A DNA stretch of 64,000 nt from SCBR16-9 sp964537975 (GTDB lineage Bacteria > Hydrogenedentota > Hydrogenedentia > Hydrogenedentales > SCBR16-9). The stretch is taken from contig CAZIDP010000005.1 in assembly GCA_964537975.1 (NCBI GenBank), positions 1 to 64,000 on the forward strand, in the 5' to 3' direction. Shown piece after piece: positions 11,401 to 20,100 of this stretch (position 1 is the first letter of the stretch; each line of letters starts with the position of its first letter). Position numbers and translations under genes: made by a program. The notes under the pieces are model-generated. The model had not been told where the DNA came from. It saw only the letters and a program-made list of their open reading frames with translations, and ran no database searches.

Positions 11401-14335
11401 CAACTGCGACATCAATTCCATTCTGTTGCGTACTTGCTTTCAGGTTTATGCCCAACAACTCAGGTTCCGGCAAAAGCAGACGTGAAGCACTTGTGGTCAC
11501 ACCACGCCCGCCAACTTCACTGACAGTACCACGTAACACAACTTCTGCGGGGAAACTTAATGGTGGTGAACCTGCGTAACGAAAACTATAAGTAGCCTTG
11601 CCCAATTCATCGGTTACTGCGTCACCCAGCGATGTGGTAACAGGTGTGAACTCGGCATGGTTACCAAAATGAAAACCAGGCCATTGTTTGCTCTTGAATT
11701 CACCTTGACGCAGAATAAAACCGGCTTCCGTTTTGAGTCCACCTGCGGGTGGACCAAACAGATGTTTTGCCACAACGGTAAAATCATATTCCGCATCAGC
11801 AAGCCAAACAGAATCCGCAGTGTCAATTTCCGCACTTACCCGGTTGGGCACAAAATCTTCAAGACTCACCGATTCCGCTTGCAGGTAGTTTTTGGCCCCG
11901 GGAACCAGCAATTCAATTTGATACCGCCCGGTGGTATAGGCTTTCTGCGTGACAATCTCCAATCCACCACTACCCCATTGCGAGAGTTCCGTTGCTTCTT
12001 CCAGCACAACGACTCCTTGCGGGTTTCGAAACCGTACCAACAAAGGTACGCCTGCCAACGCGTCACCATAATTGGTACGAACAAACCATCGGGCATGGAT
12101 AGTTTCACCAGGCCGATAAAGGTTGCGGTCTGAGTAGATGAAAGTGTCGTAGGCTTCTGGATCGTATGATGGCATATTGGTTGAAAAATCAGGGTTCTCA
12201 TCAAAACGTGCCTGCAAATCCAGGAAGGTATAATCGTTATCCGTCTCCACTACCACTACGCGTGGCTGACCAAATGAATTGTCCATTGCACGTAAATGAG
12301 CTATTCCCCGCCCATCTGTATTGGCAGTACCCAACACTTGATTCTTATTGGAATATACCGTGACCTTAGCCAGCGACAATGGCTCCAGAGTCAATAGATC
12401 ATGCGCGAACACCACCAGCTCCTCATCACGCCAATGCGCAAGCAGACCGATTTCAGTCCAGAGCATCAATTTGTTGTTGTTGTAATCACTGTTAGGCCTG
12501 ATGCCCAAAGCAAAAACACCTTTCATGTCAGCGGGCATAAAATTATCCAGCAATAAGGGTGCTTCTTTTATTTCTTCACCTGTATCAGGAAATTCAATCA
12601 CATTTTCTGCAATAAAACGAGAAAACTGGTTATTGAAGTAATTACTTGTACGGTCCTGCTGCATCATGTCGAGTGCAAGAACAATATTGTTGGGCAGTAA
12701 TTGATGTAAACGAACTGTAGCCTTTTCAATATTACGCCCATGCAGCAATAACGGACCAGCCATGCGTTGCGGAAAGTACAGCTTTCCAGGATAGTCAAAA
12801 TAAGCAGTCTTTACTACAGGTGTTCTGTCAAGTACAATGCGCAATGCGTTTTCTAATAACAGGTTTCCAGCGTTATTTTTTACACCAGTCCCCACATTAA
12901 GCCGATACACTGTATCGCCTTGCCAATCAGCAGTTATATAAGCTTCTTGGTAGGAACCTGTCTGGACATCAATATTGGTAACTTCAGGTACTATTTGAAG
13001 ATTCTCTTTCAAAGATTCAGCATCAACGTCATGGTTCAAATCAAGATTCAAAACCAATGAACCATCCCGAGCGCTTCGCTCCCACCGACGGCTTTGTACG
13101 GTCAGTGGTTGAATTTTTGGCTCCAATATAACTTCATACGCATCTTCAAGATATCCACCTTCATTGTCTCGCAAACCATTCCCTACCACGACCCGCAATT
13201 CATTGGTAGATTGTGGCAGGCTGTACAGGTAAATTAAAGCTGTATTGCCACTAACTGTCACGTTACATTCAATAGGTGTATCAGAATTATGGGGATACAC
13301 CTGGATGAATGAATGAATACCCAAATTGCTGACCGGTTTCGAAAATTGCAAGAGTATGCGGTTGTCACGACTGGATTCCTGCTTCCAGACAGCTTCTTCC
13401 ACAACCATAACCGGGGGTGCTGCTACCACTAAACTGACTGGCCAATGCAGTACTTCTTCCCCTTGAAGTTCTTTTAGTCCGCGTTTAAGTATCACGGTAA
13501 CTGGCATTGGAGTCTCCGGTGGGATAACAAGTGTCAACCAAGGGCCGTTTACTTGTGACTTTATGTCAATCAAGATTTGGCCTTCAGCATCTTCGACCAT
13601 GAAATACTGGCTTATATTTTCGGGGGATATTCGACGTGTAAAGTTTATTAAGATTTGATATTCCCCGTTTAATTCTTTTCGAATACTATGTTTATCTGCC
13701 GAAAAGCGATATCCAAGAACAGTAAATTTGGTACCATCAGGGTGTAGCTTCCTGCCATCAGTGCTTTGTAAATCGGGGTGTAACTTTATCTGATAAGGAA
13801 CTGATTCGATATTGATCCCCTCATCAATCCGATAAACCAGTTTATTGCTTTCATGATGAATCTGTCCCGTAAGTGCCGGTTGAATCGTCATCCAACGTGA
13901 TATATCATTTGCCACATGCTGATCGTTTACTGGCGCAAGGGCAGCATCAAAATATACGACAATCTCACGAGAACTCAGCCCTGATCCCGGCAGCGGGTAT
14001 ACCCCGACTACGCGCAATGCACCAGATTCTGAAGTTGGATTTGGAACCGTGGATTTTGCTGCAGGAGCGATGGAATCCGAAGGACTCTGAGATGCCAATT
14101 GGTTTTCAGCATTACTCGGAACTGATGTAGTGGTTCCAAGTGGGACAGCAGGAATTTCTGTTGCTGTCGAATCTGTCCCAATGATTGCTGATCCCAATTC
14201 TGTCGTCGCTTCCACCAAAACATCATGACCTCTACCTCCACTGACAAATAAACCAGCAATGAGGAGCAAATAGATGATTATGAAGGTGGTGTGCCTCCAG
14301 TTAAAAATCTTGTTTTGAACGGTATTTGTTTTCAT
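8411..14335 (-). CDS. Bacterial alpha-2-macroglobulin family protein
   Basis: A 1974-aa giant periplasmic protease-trap protein. The frame is open for 32 more codons upstream, but the ATG at 14335 sits 8 bp after AGGAGAG and is followed by a basic stretch and one TM segment (about residues 14-32), so it is chosen as start. After a Ser/Thr-rich linker and a Big_5-like domain (motif VVGVYPLPGSGL) come macroglobulin domains, including the MG2 hallmark SDRNLYRPGETIHARW. The thioester motif GYPYGCLEQ lies near residue 1510. An alpha-helical TED domain and a receptor-binding-like end (DLLPAGLEIENP) follow. E. coli YfhM is a lipoprotein; here no lipobox Cys is seen, so the protein is probably held by its N-terminal helix. 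It overlaps pbpC by 4 bp; in this family the pair is thought to protect or repair the envelope. Confidence 0.94.
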   Translation of the reverse strand: MKTNTVQNKIFNWRHTTFIIIYLLLIAGLFVSGGRGHDVLVEATTELGSAIIGTDSTATEIPAVPLGTTTSVPSNAENQLASQSPSDSIAPAAKSTVPNPTSESGALRVVGVYPLPGSGLSSREIVVYFDAALAPVNDQHVANDISRWMTIQPALTGQIHHESNKLVYRIDEGINIESVPYQIKLHPDLQSTDGRKLHPDGTKFTVLGYRFSADKHSIRKELNGEYQILINFTRRISPENISQYFMVEDAEGQILIDIKSQVNGPWLTLVIPPETPMPVTVILKRGLKELQGEEVLHWPVSLVVAAPPVMVVEEAVWKQESSRDNRILLQFSKPVSNLGIHSFIQVYPHNSDTPIECNVTVSGNTALIYLYSLPQSTNELRVVVGNGLRDNEGGYLEDAYEVILEPKIQPLTVQSRRWERSARDGSLVLNLDLNHDVDAESLKENLQIVPEVTNIDVQTGSYQEAYITADWQGDTVYRLNVGTGVKNNAGNLLLENALRIVLDRTPVVKTAYFDYPGKLYFPQRMAGPLLLHGRNIEKATVRLHQLLPNNIVLALDMMQQDRTSNYFNNQFSRFIAENVIEFPDTGEEIKEAPLLLDNFMPADMKGVFALGIRPNSDYNNNKLMLWTEIGLLAHWRDEELVVFAHDLLTLEPLSLAKVTVYSNKNQVLGTANTDGRGIAHLRAMDNSFGQPRVVVVETDNDYTFLDLQARFDENPDFSTNMPSYDPEAYDTFIYSDRNLYRPGETIHARWFVRTNYGDALAGVPLLVRFRNPQGVVVLEEATELSQWGSGGLEIVTQKAYTTGRYQIELLVPGAKNYLQAESVSLEDFVPNRVSAEIDTADSVWLADAEYDFTVVAKHLFGPPAGGLKTEAGFILRQGEFKSKQWPGFHFGNHAEFTPVTTSLGDAVTDELGKATYSFRYAGSPPLSFPAEVVLRGTVSEVGGRGVTTSASRLLLPEPELLGINLKASTQQNGIDVAVVAINAADETPAVMDTVTVTLEQVQWQYNLRRLQGYQEPSWMQHFVRVEEQEVPLTNGEGQVSFTLRQRYGKFRVRVHTDGKEQFASQSFNLYWNRVEVEDKGVRELVKVQLNQPVYKHGEIVRLEIESGFDGKAMVLVQGESFLETLLTDVKDGHGTVEFMVGPDHYPNVWASVTMAHAVEPGTASVYPYSSFQAINIPLEDPKRELQVSFIDLPEDTTLPSQPLEISIQVSDSQNNPVRGEVTLAAVDEGIHAILDYTNPNPYRWFQRSRKPDMRWNHYYDKVAYDFTPAPIGGDIIARRLARDTAPVDENWIHPVALWSGVLKTDENGQANVSLNVPEFNGQLRFVAVAVSEVATGATAEHLTVRRPCVLQVTLPRFVLPGDQFVSQATLYNTTDQSSQITLSWQSGGVLQGIEGSREYTVGAGQRQYIQIPMEVGGTIGQGEIRWSLEVKNDAGDVNDSFVENMLLPVRAPATYQTDHEMRVLEPGETYTLTNRRFLEDSRLEATVTLGANPVLRLEEGLKYLVGYPYGCLEQTISRVMPSYLMRQSADMMSMSMDEVKDLDSFVTAGIERMLSMQTSSGGLAYWPGSLSAYPYGSVYALHFLTLLYNDGHASLPEPAFRSLQDYVRNVVLPTPQQQQYMSSVYLQAYAIYVLALDGDSTALEAIDGFERIDMSQSARYLLAAAKAVNMVDPTEARTYFNAQPSSATTLRETDGTLISPIRDVAVSLIALQHMQAPILERQVSAERLLSYMEQQRYPNTQDMAFIVTALAPYLQELYKDPSLAGAEINTPDGTYTMEESTLFSHQHTGPGIRYEIKNTGSIPLFMNAALTGVPEQVNLKPVEEGIALHRVLRDGQGMPMELVQQESIFEHGQTYIVTLNLKLSENMNHVVVADLLPAGLEIENPRLDTDVLTGAALAEAPTPDYLEIRDDRLVLAFDRLPQGEHQFHYAVRAVTPGNFIWPALNAECMYQPELHGRSAAHSAKVKTPESELQR

Positions 14336-14466
14336 GAAATATGCTCTCCTCTTCGTGGCAAAAAGATATCCGTCTGGCAATACTGTCAAAACGAAATCCA
14401 TCTCGACTTTTGATGACTTTACGATGGACAATTTTTTTAAAGGTACCAGAAAAAATCTATACCTCT

Positions 14467-14495
14467 ATAATATTATAATACAAAATAAATAACAA
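14467..14495 (-). promoter_or_regulatory. Candidate sigma70 promoter for the alpha-2-macroglobulin-pbpC operon
   Basis: On the minus strand TTGTTA (14495-14490), a 17-bp spacer and TATTAT (14472-14467) lie about 130 bp ahead of the ATG at 14335. The surrounding DNA is very AT-rich, so chance matches are likely. The rest of 14336-14614 shows no gene. Confidence 0.35.
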
Positions 14496-14614
14496 GGGTT
14501 TCATTACATAGCTTTTATTTTATAAGTCATGAGAATGACCTGACCATTGAGGCAATTTGCCCTGCTGATGCACAGAGAAAACTATGCTCTGACTCGAATT
14601 CAGAAATGAAAAAT

Positions 14615-14648
14615 GGGATGCAGCAGATTGGAATTCTGCATACATCCC
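14615..14648 (-). terminator. Rho-independent terminator of the DUF1080 gene
   Basis: GGGATG (14615-14620) pairs with CATCCC (14643-14648) and GCAGA pairs with TCTGC inside it, with a 7-nt loop and a small internal bulge. On the minus strand the stem is followed by ATTTTTC. It lies about 80 bp beyond the stop of the DUF1080 lipoprotein gene. Confidence 0.65.
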
Positions 14649-14727
14649 GCATGATTGATATAAAGAGACTGGTTCTTAAACAACTTTCTTACATTTAAAT
14701 TATATGCTTGTACCGAATGCGTGAAAA

Positions 14728-15411
14728 TCAATCTATGGGAGTCAACTCGACTTTACGAAACTCTATAGGACCACCTTCAGATTGAAAACCAATCGATCCC
14801 GCGTGTACCTCAAGCCCTGTAGCCTGATTGACCAATTCACCATTTAAACCAAGGGTTAAGTCTGCTCCATACAGCGCAATTTCATACGTATTCCATTCTC
14901 CCGGTGGAAGTTCTGCATCTTTAATTTTACGTATCCCGACAAAGTCACCCAAGGCATGATGGTTTTCGATCTCCGTATAACGTTCCTCGGATTCTGCCAG
15001 TTTCGCGCCATAAAATGCCCAGATGTCACCCACATTGCCGTGCATTAGTTGAGCTTCTATACACTTCGTAAGGAACGTGACCGGTTCTTCTGCAATCCGC
15101 AACAAAACTCCACTATTACTTGGTTCTGCATCTTCCGGCCAACGCCACTCAATTACCAATTTGTAACTCTCATATGGCGTTTCTGTATAAAGATAGCCAA
15201 ATGGCTCGCCCACCGTCTTCAGAATCCCATCCTCCACAACCCAGACTCCTTCCACATCAGCATCACCAACATGGTGCACAGTCCAACCGTCCAGTGATTC
15301 ACCATCAAATAGTTGTATCGGCTCCTGGGTTACTTCTGAATCAGCCATTATGCATGCACTTACAGCGATGCAGATAGCAAAAATACCTACAAACACATTA
15401 CGCCAAATCAT
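14728..15411 (-). CDS. DUF1080 / 3-keto-disaccharide hydrolase-like lipoprotein
   Basis: A 227-aa protein. The N-terminus has a TM-like signal ending in the lipobox AVSAC, so it is probably a lipoprotein cleaved before Cys20. The mature part is the concanavalin-like DUF1080 (3-keto-disaccharide hydrolase) domain. It opens with LFDGESLDGW and contains the family's SNSGVLLR motif near the middle and a closing strand GSIGFQSEGGPIEFR, which matches the usual C-terminal G-x-I-x-L-Q/F-x-E-G-G-P-x-x-F/Y-R block. Characterised members hydrolyse 3-keto-glycosides or take part in glycan breakdown; the substrate here is unknown. An AAGGAAA lies 9-10 bp ahead of the ATG. The gene is monocistronic, with its own terminator downstream. 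Confidence 0.88.
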   Translation of the reverse strand: MIWRNVFVGIFAICIAVSACIMADSEVTQEPIQLFDGESLDGWTVHHVGDADVEGVWVVEDGILKTVGEPFGYLYTETPYESYKLVIEWRWPEDAEPSNSGVLLRIAEEPVTFLTKCIEAQLMHGNVGDIWAFYGAKLAESEERYTEIENHHALGDFVGIRKIKDAELPPGEWNTYEIALYGADLTLGLNGELVNQATGLEVHAGSIGFQSEGGPIEFRKVELTPID

Positions 15412-15504
15412 GATTACATTTCCTTTCTCAAAATCGCATTACGATATACGTTTAATACACAACAATTTTTTCTGATCCCCGCCAAGATTTCTAACGACAC
15501 TCCC

Positions 15505-15545
15505 CCCAAAATATAGGTTATCTGGGTTCATTACTAAATTTTGGG
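15505..15545. repeat. Inverted repeat in a divergent intergenic region
   Basis: CCCAAAAT (15505-15512) and ATTTTGGG (15538-15545) form a perfect 8-bp inverted repeat separated by 25 bp. It lies in the 358-bp gene-free stretch 15412-15769 between the divergent DUF1080 and DUF2161 genes. The same stretch also holds a short TA repeat near 15592-15604. It could be an operator or chance. Confidence 0.25.
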
Positions 15546-15769
15546 AATGCCCTACCTTGCATAGTAGCAAATCCGGCAAAAGCTTGCAAAGTATATATAT
15601 ATATGACAGAGGAGCTACGAAAAATTTTTAATCGATAACAGTATTTTTCGTAAATATACAGTTCTATTTACTAATTGACATTAAAATCCATCAGCTGTAA
15701 ACTTACAAATATTGCATCTTTTTATTTTTAAATTTACATTTAGATACCTATTTATCTATATCTATTTAT

Positions 15770-16501
15770 ATGACAATTAATAATAATACATACCGTGAAC
15801 AGGATTTGTACGCACCAGTTCGTGATTATCTGGTAGCACTTGGGTATTCTGTGCGAGGAGAAGTACAGCATTGTGACTTATGTGCGATTCGAGGTGATGA
15901 ATTGCTGGTGGTTGAATTGAAGCAACGGCTGAACCTTGAGCTGGTGCTTCAGGGGGTACGCCGTCAGCGGATAACCAATTCGGTATATGTCGCTGTACCT
16001 CGAGAAGTAATCGAGCGAATGTCCAGGAAACGTTGGCGCGATATCCGCCATCTCTTGCGGCGTCTTGAGCTCGGGTTATTGCTTGTAATAACCAACGGCA
16101 GCGCTCCACGGGTCGAAGTAGGCTTTCATCCAATACCATTTCAAAGGAGAAAGCAATCAAAAGAACGACGCGCTGTAATCCGGGAAACAGAATCTCGAAC
16201 ACAAGACCTTACTCCGGGAGGTAGCACACGCACACGTGTGATGACAGCATACCGGGAGGCTGCATTATATCTTGCCTGCTGCCTGTCACAATTTGGAATA
16301 CAATCGCCAAAGTCACTTCGAGTAATGGGCAGTAACGAGAAAACTCGTCAAATTCTATATGACAACGTCTATGGCTGGTTTGAGCGTGTCGGCTATGCAC
16401 AATACAGCCTGAGCAGAAAAGGACAGCAAGCCATTGGCGAGTTCAGCGCCGTCACTTCGAAGATGCTCCAAGAATTGAACTCATTCACTAAGGACTTGTA
16501 A
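15770..16501 (+). CDS. DUF2161 family, putative PD-(D/E)XK phosphodiesterase
   Basis: A 243-aa protein matching the DUF2161 pattern. The N-terminal domain has LYAPVRDYL, then GEVQHCDLCAI, then the core LVVELKQ. The Asp of CDL and the E-x-K of VELK are the expected PD-(D/E)XK metal-binding residues. The C-terminal half carries GGSTRTRVMTAYREAALY and LYDNVYGWFERV, the conserved helical block of the family, probably a winged-helix-like segment. No experimental role is known to me; a nuclease or nucleic-acid phosphodiesterase is the fold-based guess. No Shine-Dalgarno is visible before the ATG, which follows a very AT-rich run. The gene stands alone, convergent with the zinc-ribbon gene downstream. 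Confidence 0.82.
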   Translation: MTINNNTYREQDLYAPVRDYLVALGYSVRGEVQHCDLCAIRGDELLVVELKQRLNLELVLQGVRRQRITNSVYVAVPREVIERMSRKRWRDIRHLLRRLELGLLLVITNGSAPRVEVGFHPIPFQRRKQSKERRAVIRETESRTQDLTPGGSTRTRVMTAYREAALYLACCLSQFGIQSPKSLRVMGSNEKTRQILYDNVYGWFERVGYAQYSLSRKGQQAIGEFSAVTSKMLQELNSFTKDL

Positions 16502-16547
16502 GTCTCATTAACAATTTTAATAAATCATCCTTTGACATTAATTAATA

Positions 16548-17099
16548 TTAATCTTTCTCAGCCAGTTCTTGTATCAAGGCGGATGCTTGGCCGCGTGTTT
16601 TTAATCGGGCAAGCTGGGCACCATTGGCACCAAGATCCCGTAGATATTCCATCTGGGCTGCTGTAGGTTGCAGGTGCATCTCTTCGATTAACTGTGTAGC
16701 ATCTTCTTTCGTATGCACCTGTTCCAATTGTGTCTGGGTAGCACCCAGACGAGCCAGATAACTGATTTGTTTATCGGTTGCAGGTTCAGACATACGCTTG
16801 GCACTGATTATTTGCCGAATTCTTGCTGAGGCTTTTTCCCTGTCCAGCCCAGCCATCTCATCGGGCGACACCCCGAGTTCTGCCAGCAAATCGCATTGTC
16901 GCTGCGACATACCTGGAGTTCCCGCATCTGACGGCAATTCACCCTCAACGATGCTGGCATACTGAGGGACAGTCATATCTGCGTTTCCGATGAGTGCAAT
17001 GCGCCCTTGGCACTTGTTGCACCGGCCTTTCATACCCAGGTAGGCAGGTGGAATTTGTAATTCATGGTTGCAATGAGGGCAAATAAACAACAGATTCAC
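16548..17099 (-). CDS. Zinc-ribbon protein with three tandem helical repeats
   Basis: A 183-aa protein of unknown function. Residues 7-10 (CPHC) and 27-30 (CNKC) form a zinc ribbon like those seen in MJ0042-type and Planctomycetes-style small proteins. After an acidic linker come three tandem repeats of about 37 residues. Each fits Q-x-x-x-L-x-x-L-G-x-x-x-x-x-L-(8-10 residues)-A-(T/S)-x-L/I-I, seen at LAELGVSPDEM, LARLGATQTQL and LRDLGANGAQL. The start is GTG at 17099; the nearest GGAGG is 15 bp upstream, inside the end of the rhamnosidase gene. The 7-bp spacing to that gene suggests one transcript. No signal peptide, so cytoplasmic. What it binds is unknown. Confidence 0.7.
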   Translation of the reverse strand: MNLLFICPHCNHELQIPPAYLGMKGRCNKCQGRIALIGNADMTVPQYASIVEGELPSDAGTPGMSQRQCDLLAELGVSPDEMAGLDREKASARIRQIISAKRMSEPATDKQISYLARLGATQTQLEQVHTKEDATQLIEEMHLQPTAAQMEYLRDLGANGAQLARLKTRGQASALIQELAEKD

Positions 17100-17106
17100 G
17101 ATGCGT

Positions 17107-20100
17107 TTACTTAGCCTCCAATTTTGAGAATCGAATGATGTAGTGCCCGGGTTCCAGTGCCGTTTCCGTGGGGCTGTCCGGCTCCCAGAAATTTACCCAC
17201 ATCGGGTTATAGCTCGGTTCGTACTCCAAGTGCGCGAACTGGGTGAATTGCATGCCATCCGGAGCTTTCACAGTCGCCCGGCTATTGGCCGGGATTGTCA
17301 GTTCCAGTTCGAAATGTTCCCCACTTCCATAGTTATTGTCCCGCCAGGCGCTGCGAATAGTTCCCTGTAAGGTCTCCACCTCGGCCTTTACCGAAGTCAG
17401 GTCCCCGACAAATTGCGGGGCGATAATGATGCTGCGGAAGCCAGGCTCTTCGGGATCATGGCGGATGCCCGCCAGCGCTTGGAAGAACCAGGCATTGATG
17501 TCGCCAAACATCACGTGGTTACGCGACATCGTACCGTCCCAGTTTTCCCAGAGGGTTGTCGCACCCTGCTCCAGCCAGTGTCCCCAGCTCGGATAGGTCG
17601 TCCGGGTTGCTATGGTATAGGCCAGTTCTGCTTGACCATTGTCTGTCAGGGCATGCAGCAAGTACTTTGTGCCCAGGATGCCACAGTCCAAATGCCCTTC
17701 TCGCTCATGCACACGGTCTATCAACACTTGCATAATATCATCTATGAGATCGTCGGGTGCCAGTCCCTGATACAAGGCTGTACTTTGCGCTGTCTGAGAA
17801 CCATTGCTCACAATACCTGTTGATTCATCCAAGAAATGTATGCTAAATGCATCTCGAATTTCTTCGGCCAATGCTGCATACTGCGCCGCGTCCTCCGGCT
17901 TATCGAGTAAACGTGCTGCCGCAGCAACAATTTGCGCATCCACATAATAATAGGCAGTCGAAGTAACATTGCGCGGTGTTTGCGTATCTGCCGGCACCCA
18001 GTCTCCCAATCCTAAATCAACGATATGATCAACAGCCCTGTCTGTAAGATAATCGACATAACGCTTCATGCCGTCATAATTTTCTTCCAGAACCCGGATG
18101 TCGCCATGATGTTGATAGAGGTACCACGGAATTAAGAGATAAGCACTATCCCAGGCTGGGCCAATACCATACCCCCAACCGCTCGTAGGTACAATCCCGG
18201 GAAACTCTCCATTTGCCCGTTGTTCATCCTTAAAATCATCCATCCATCGGGTATACGCCGCAGCAGAATGGTAATTATACAAGCCCTGGTTGGCAGCCAG
18301 GTGCGCGTCACCAGTCCAGCCATTTTTTTCGCGCTGTGGGCAGTCCAGTGGATAGCCCATAAAATTGCTGATATAGGCCCAACGTGTTGCTTCGTGAATC
18401 TGGTTCAATAGTGGATTGGAGCATTCAAAGCTACCAGCAGACTTAAAGTCTGTGTGTACCACTTCTGCAGTCAAAGTATCCAGCGTAGGTGTACCTGGGT
18501 ATCCTTCCATCTGCACATATTGAAAACCATAATAGGTGAAGCGAGGCCGCCATGTCTCCATTCCTTCGCCATGCAAGGTATAAATGGATGTGGCAAAATC
18601 ACCAGAGTAAACATAAATGTCGTTGTGTTCATCCACCAGGCCATCATCACCGAGCCGTTCACAATGATGCATACGTATTGTCGTACCTGCAGGACCTTCA
18701 ACTTGCAGCACAGTCCATCCTGCCATGTTTTGTCCGAAGTCAAAAACAAAAACACCCGGCTTAGGTTCTGTTATAGAATTGGGCTTGATTGACATGGCAA
18801 CTCGAATTGGCTCACTTCGTTTTCCCCGTAGTTCGCCTTCAGGCGCTGGTACAGTTGCAGCCAATTTCCAGTTGGTATCATCAAATCCAGTCTGGTCCCA
18901 TCCCGGCTGCTCAAGACGTGCATCGTATATTTCACCGACGCGAATATTGTCATAAACAACAGGGCCAGGTGAAGTTTTCCAGCTTTCATCGCTTGTGATG
19001 GTCATCGATTCACCATCAGCAAAATGAATGCGGGTCTCCATCAGAAACTTGGGTGCGTCCCGCCAGGGAGCAAATTCAAAATCCCATTCGGAGTAGGCAT
19101 GCATATCATACCAACCATGCCCCAGCATCACACCAAGCGCATGTTCACCCATGCTTAAAAGTGAGGTGATGTCATACGAACTATACAGTACCCGCTTGTC
19201 ATATCGTGTAAAAGCCGGTTCAAGCACCCGGTCGCCTACTTTTTCTCCATTCAGGCGCAGTTCATAAAAACCCAGGCCAGCGATGTGTACCGTAGCTTCA
19301 ACTACTTCCCGGTCAAGATTAAACTGTTTACGGTATAGCGGACTTGGTTCATATTGGGTGGTGTCAGCAGGCTCGGTGTAGGGTACACCCCAGGGTTGCA
19401 TACCAACCTCCCCTTTTATGCGAGCCTGGGGCCAGTTACTGTCATCAAAACCTATTGAATTCCAGCCACCCGCACCACGAGGGGAAACCCGCCAACTTGA
19501 ATCCGAATCCAAACGCAAAGAAGTACCATCCGCGCAGTCTACGATAATACGGGCAACCAAGGCACCCGGTGTATTTACATCATCATTCACTGCGTGTACT
19601 GCAACGACATTCTGTCCCGGCTTTAATATGTTGGCGATATCATAAGCGCGTGCCCGGTTCCAGCGTTGGTCTTTACCCGCTTTCTGCTCATTAACAAAAA
19701 CGGTATACCGATCATCGACTGTAAGAAGCACTCTCGCACGCAGAATCTCCGCATCGGGAAGTTCAAAACTGCGTCGAAAGAACCTGGTATCACTTCCTGT
19801 ACGCTGCTCTGTCTCTGCATCAGAAAACCAAATCCAGGACAATCCATCGAGCAGATACTCTTCACGGGTTTCTCTGGGTGGTGTTTCAGGTCTTGTCATG
19901 CCAATCCAGGTACCAGACCAGTCTGCTGTTTCTAATAAACCCATGGTAAAAAAGGCTGATTCACTCCAAGGCGACACTTCATCTTTCTGATTCCAATATC
20001 GAACCTGCCAAAATACCCGTTGGTTGCTTTTCAGTGGTATGCCAGCATATTCGATATGGGCATTAATATTGGAATCCACCTTGCCAGAGTCCCAAAGATC

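Noticed and set aside
14336..14431. A 32-codon upstream extension of the alpha-2-macroglobulin frame
   Set aside because: The ATG at 14335 has AGGAGAG at good distance and starts directly at the TM segment; the extension has no ribosome site and would put extra residues before the signal.
15592..15604. Short TA repeat
   Set aside because: Too short and in AT-rich DNA; no reason to see it as more than low complexity.
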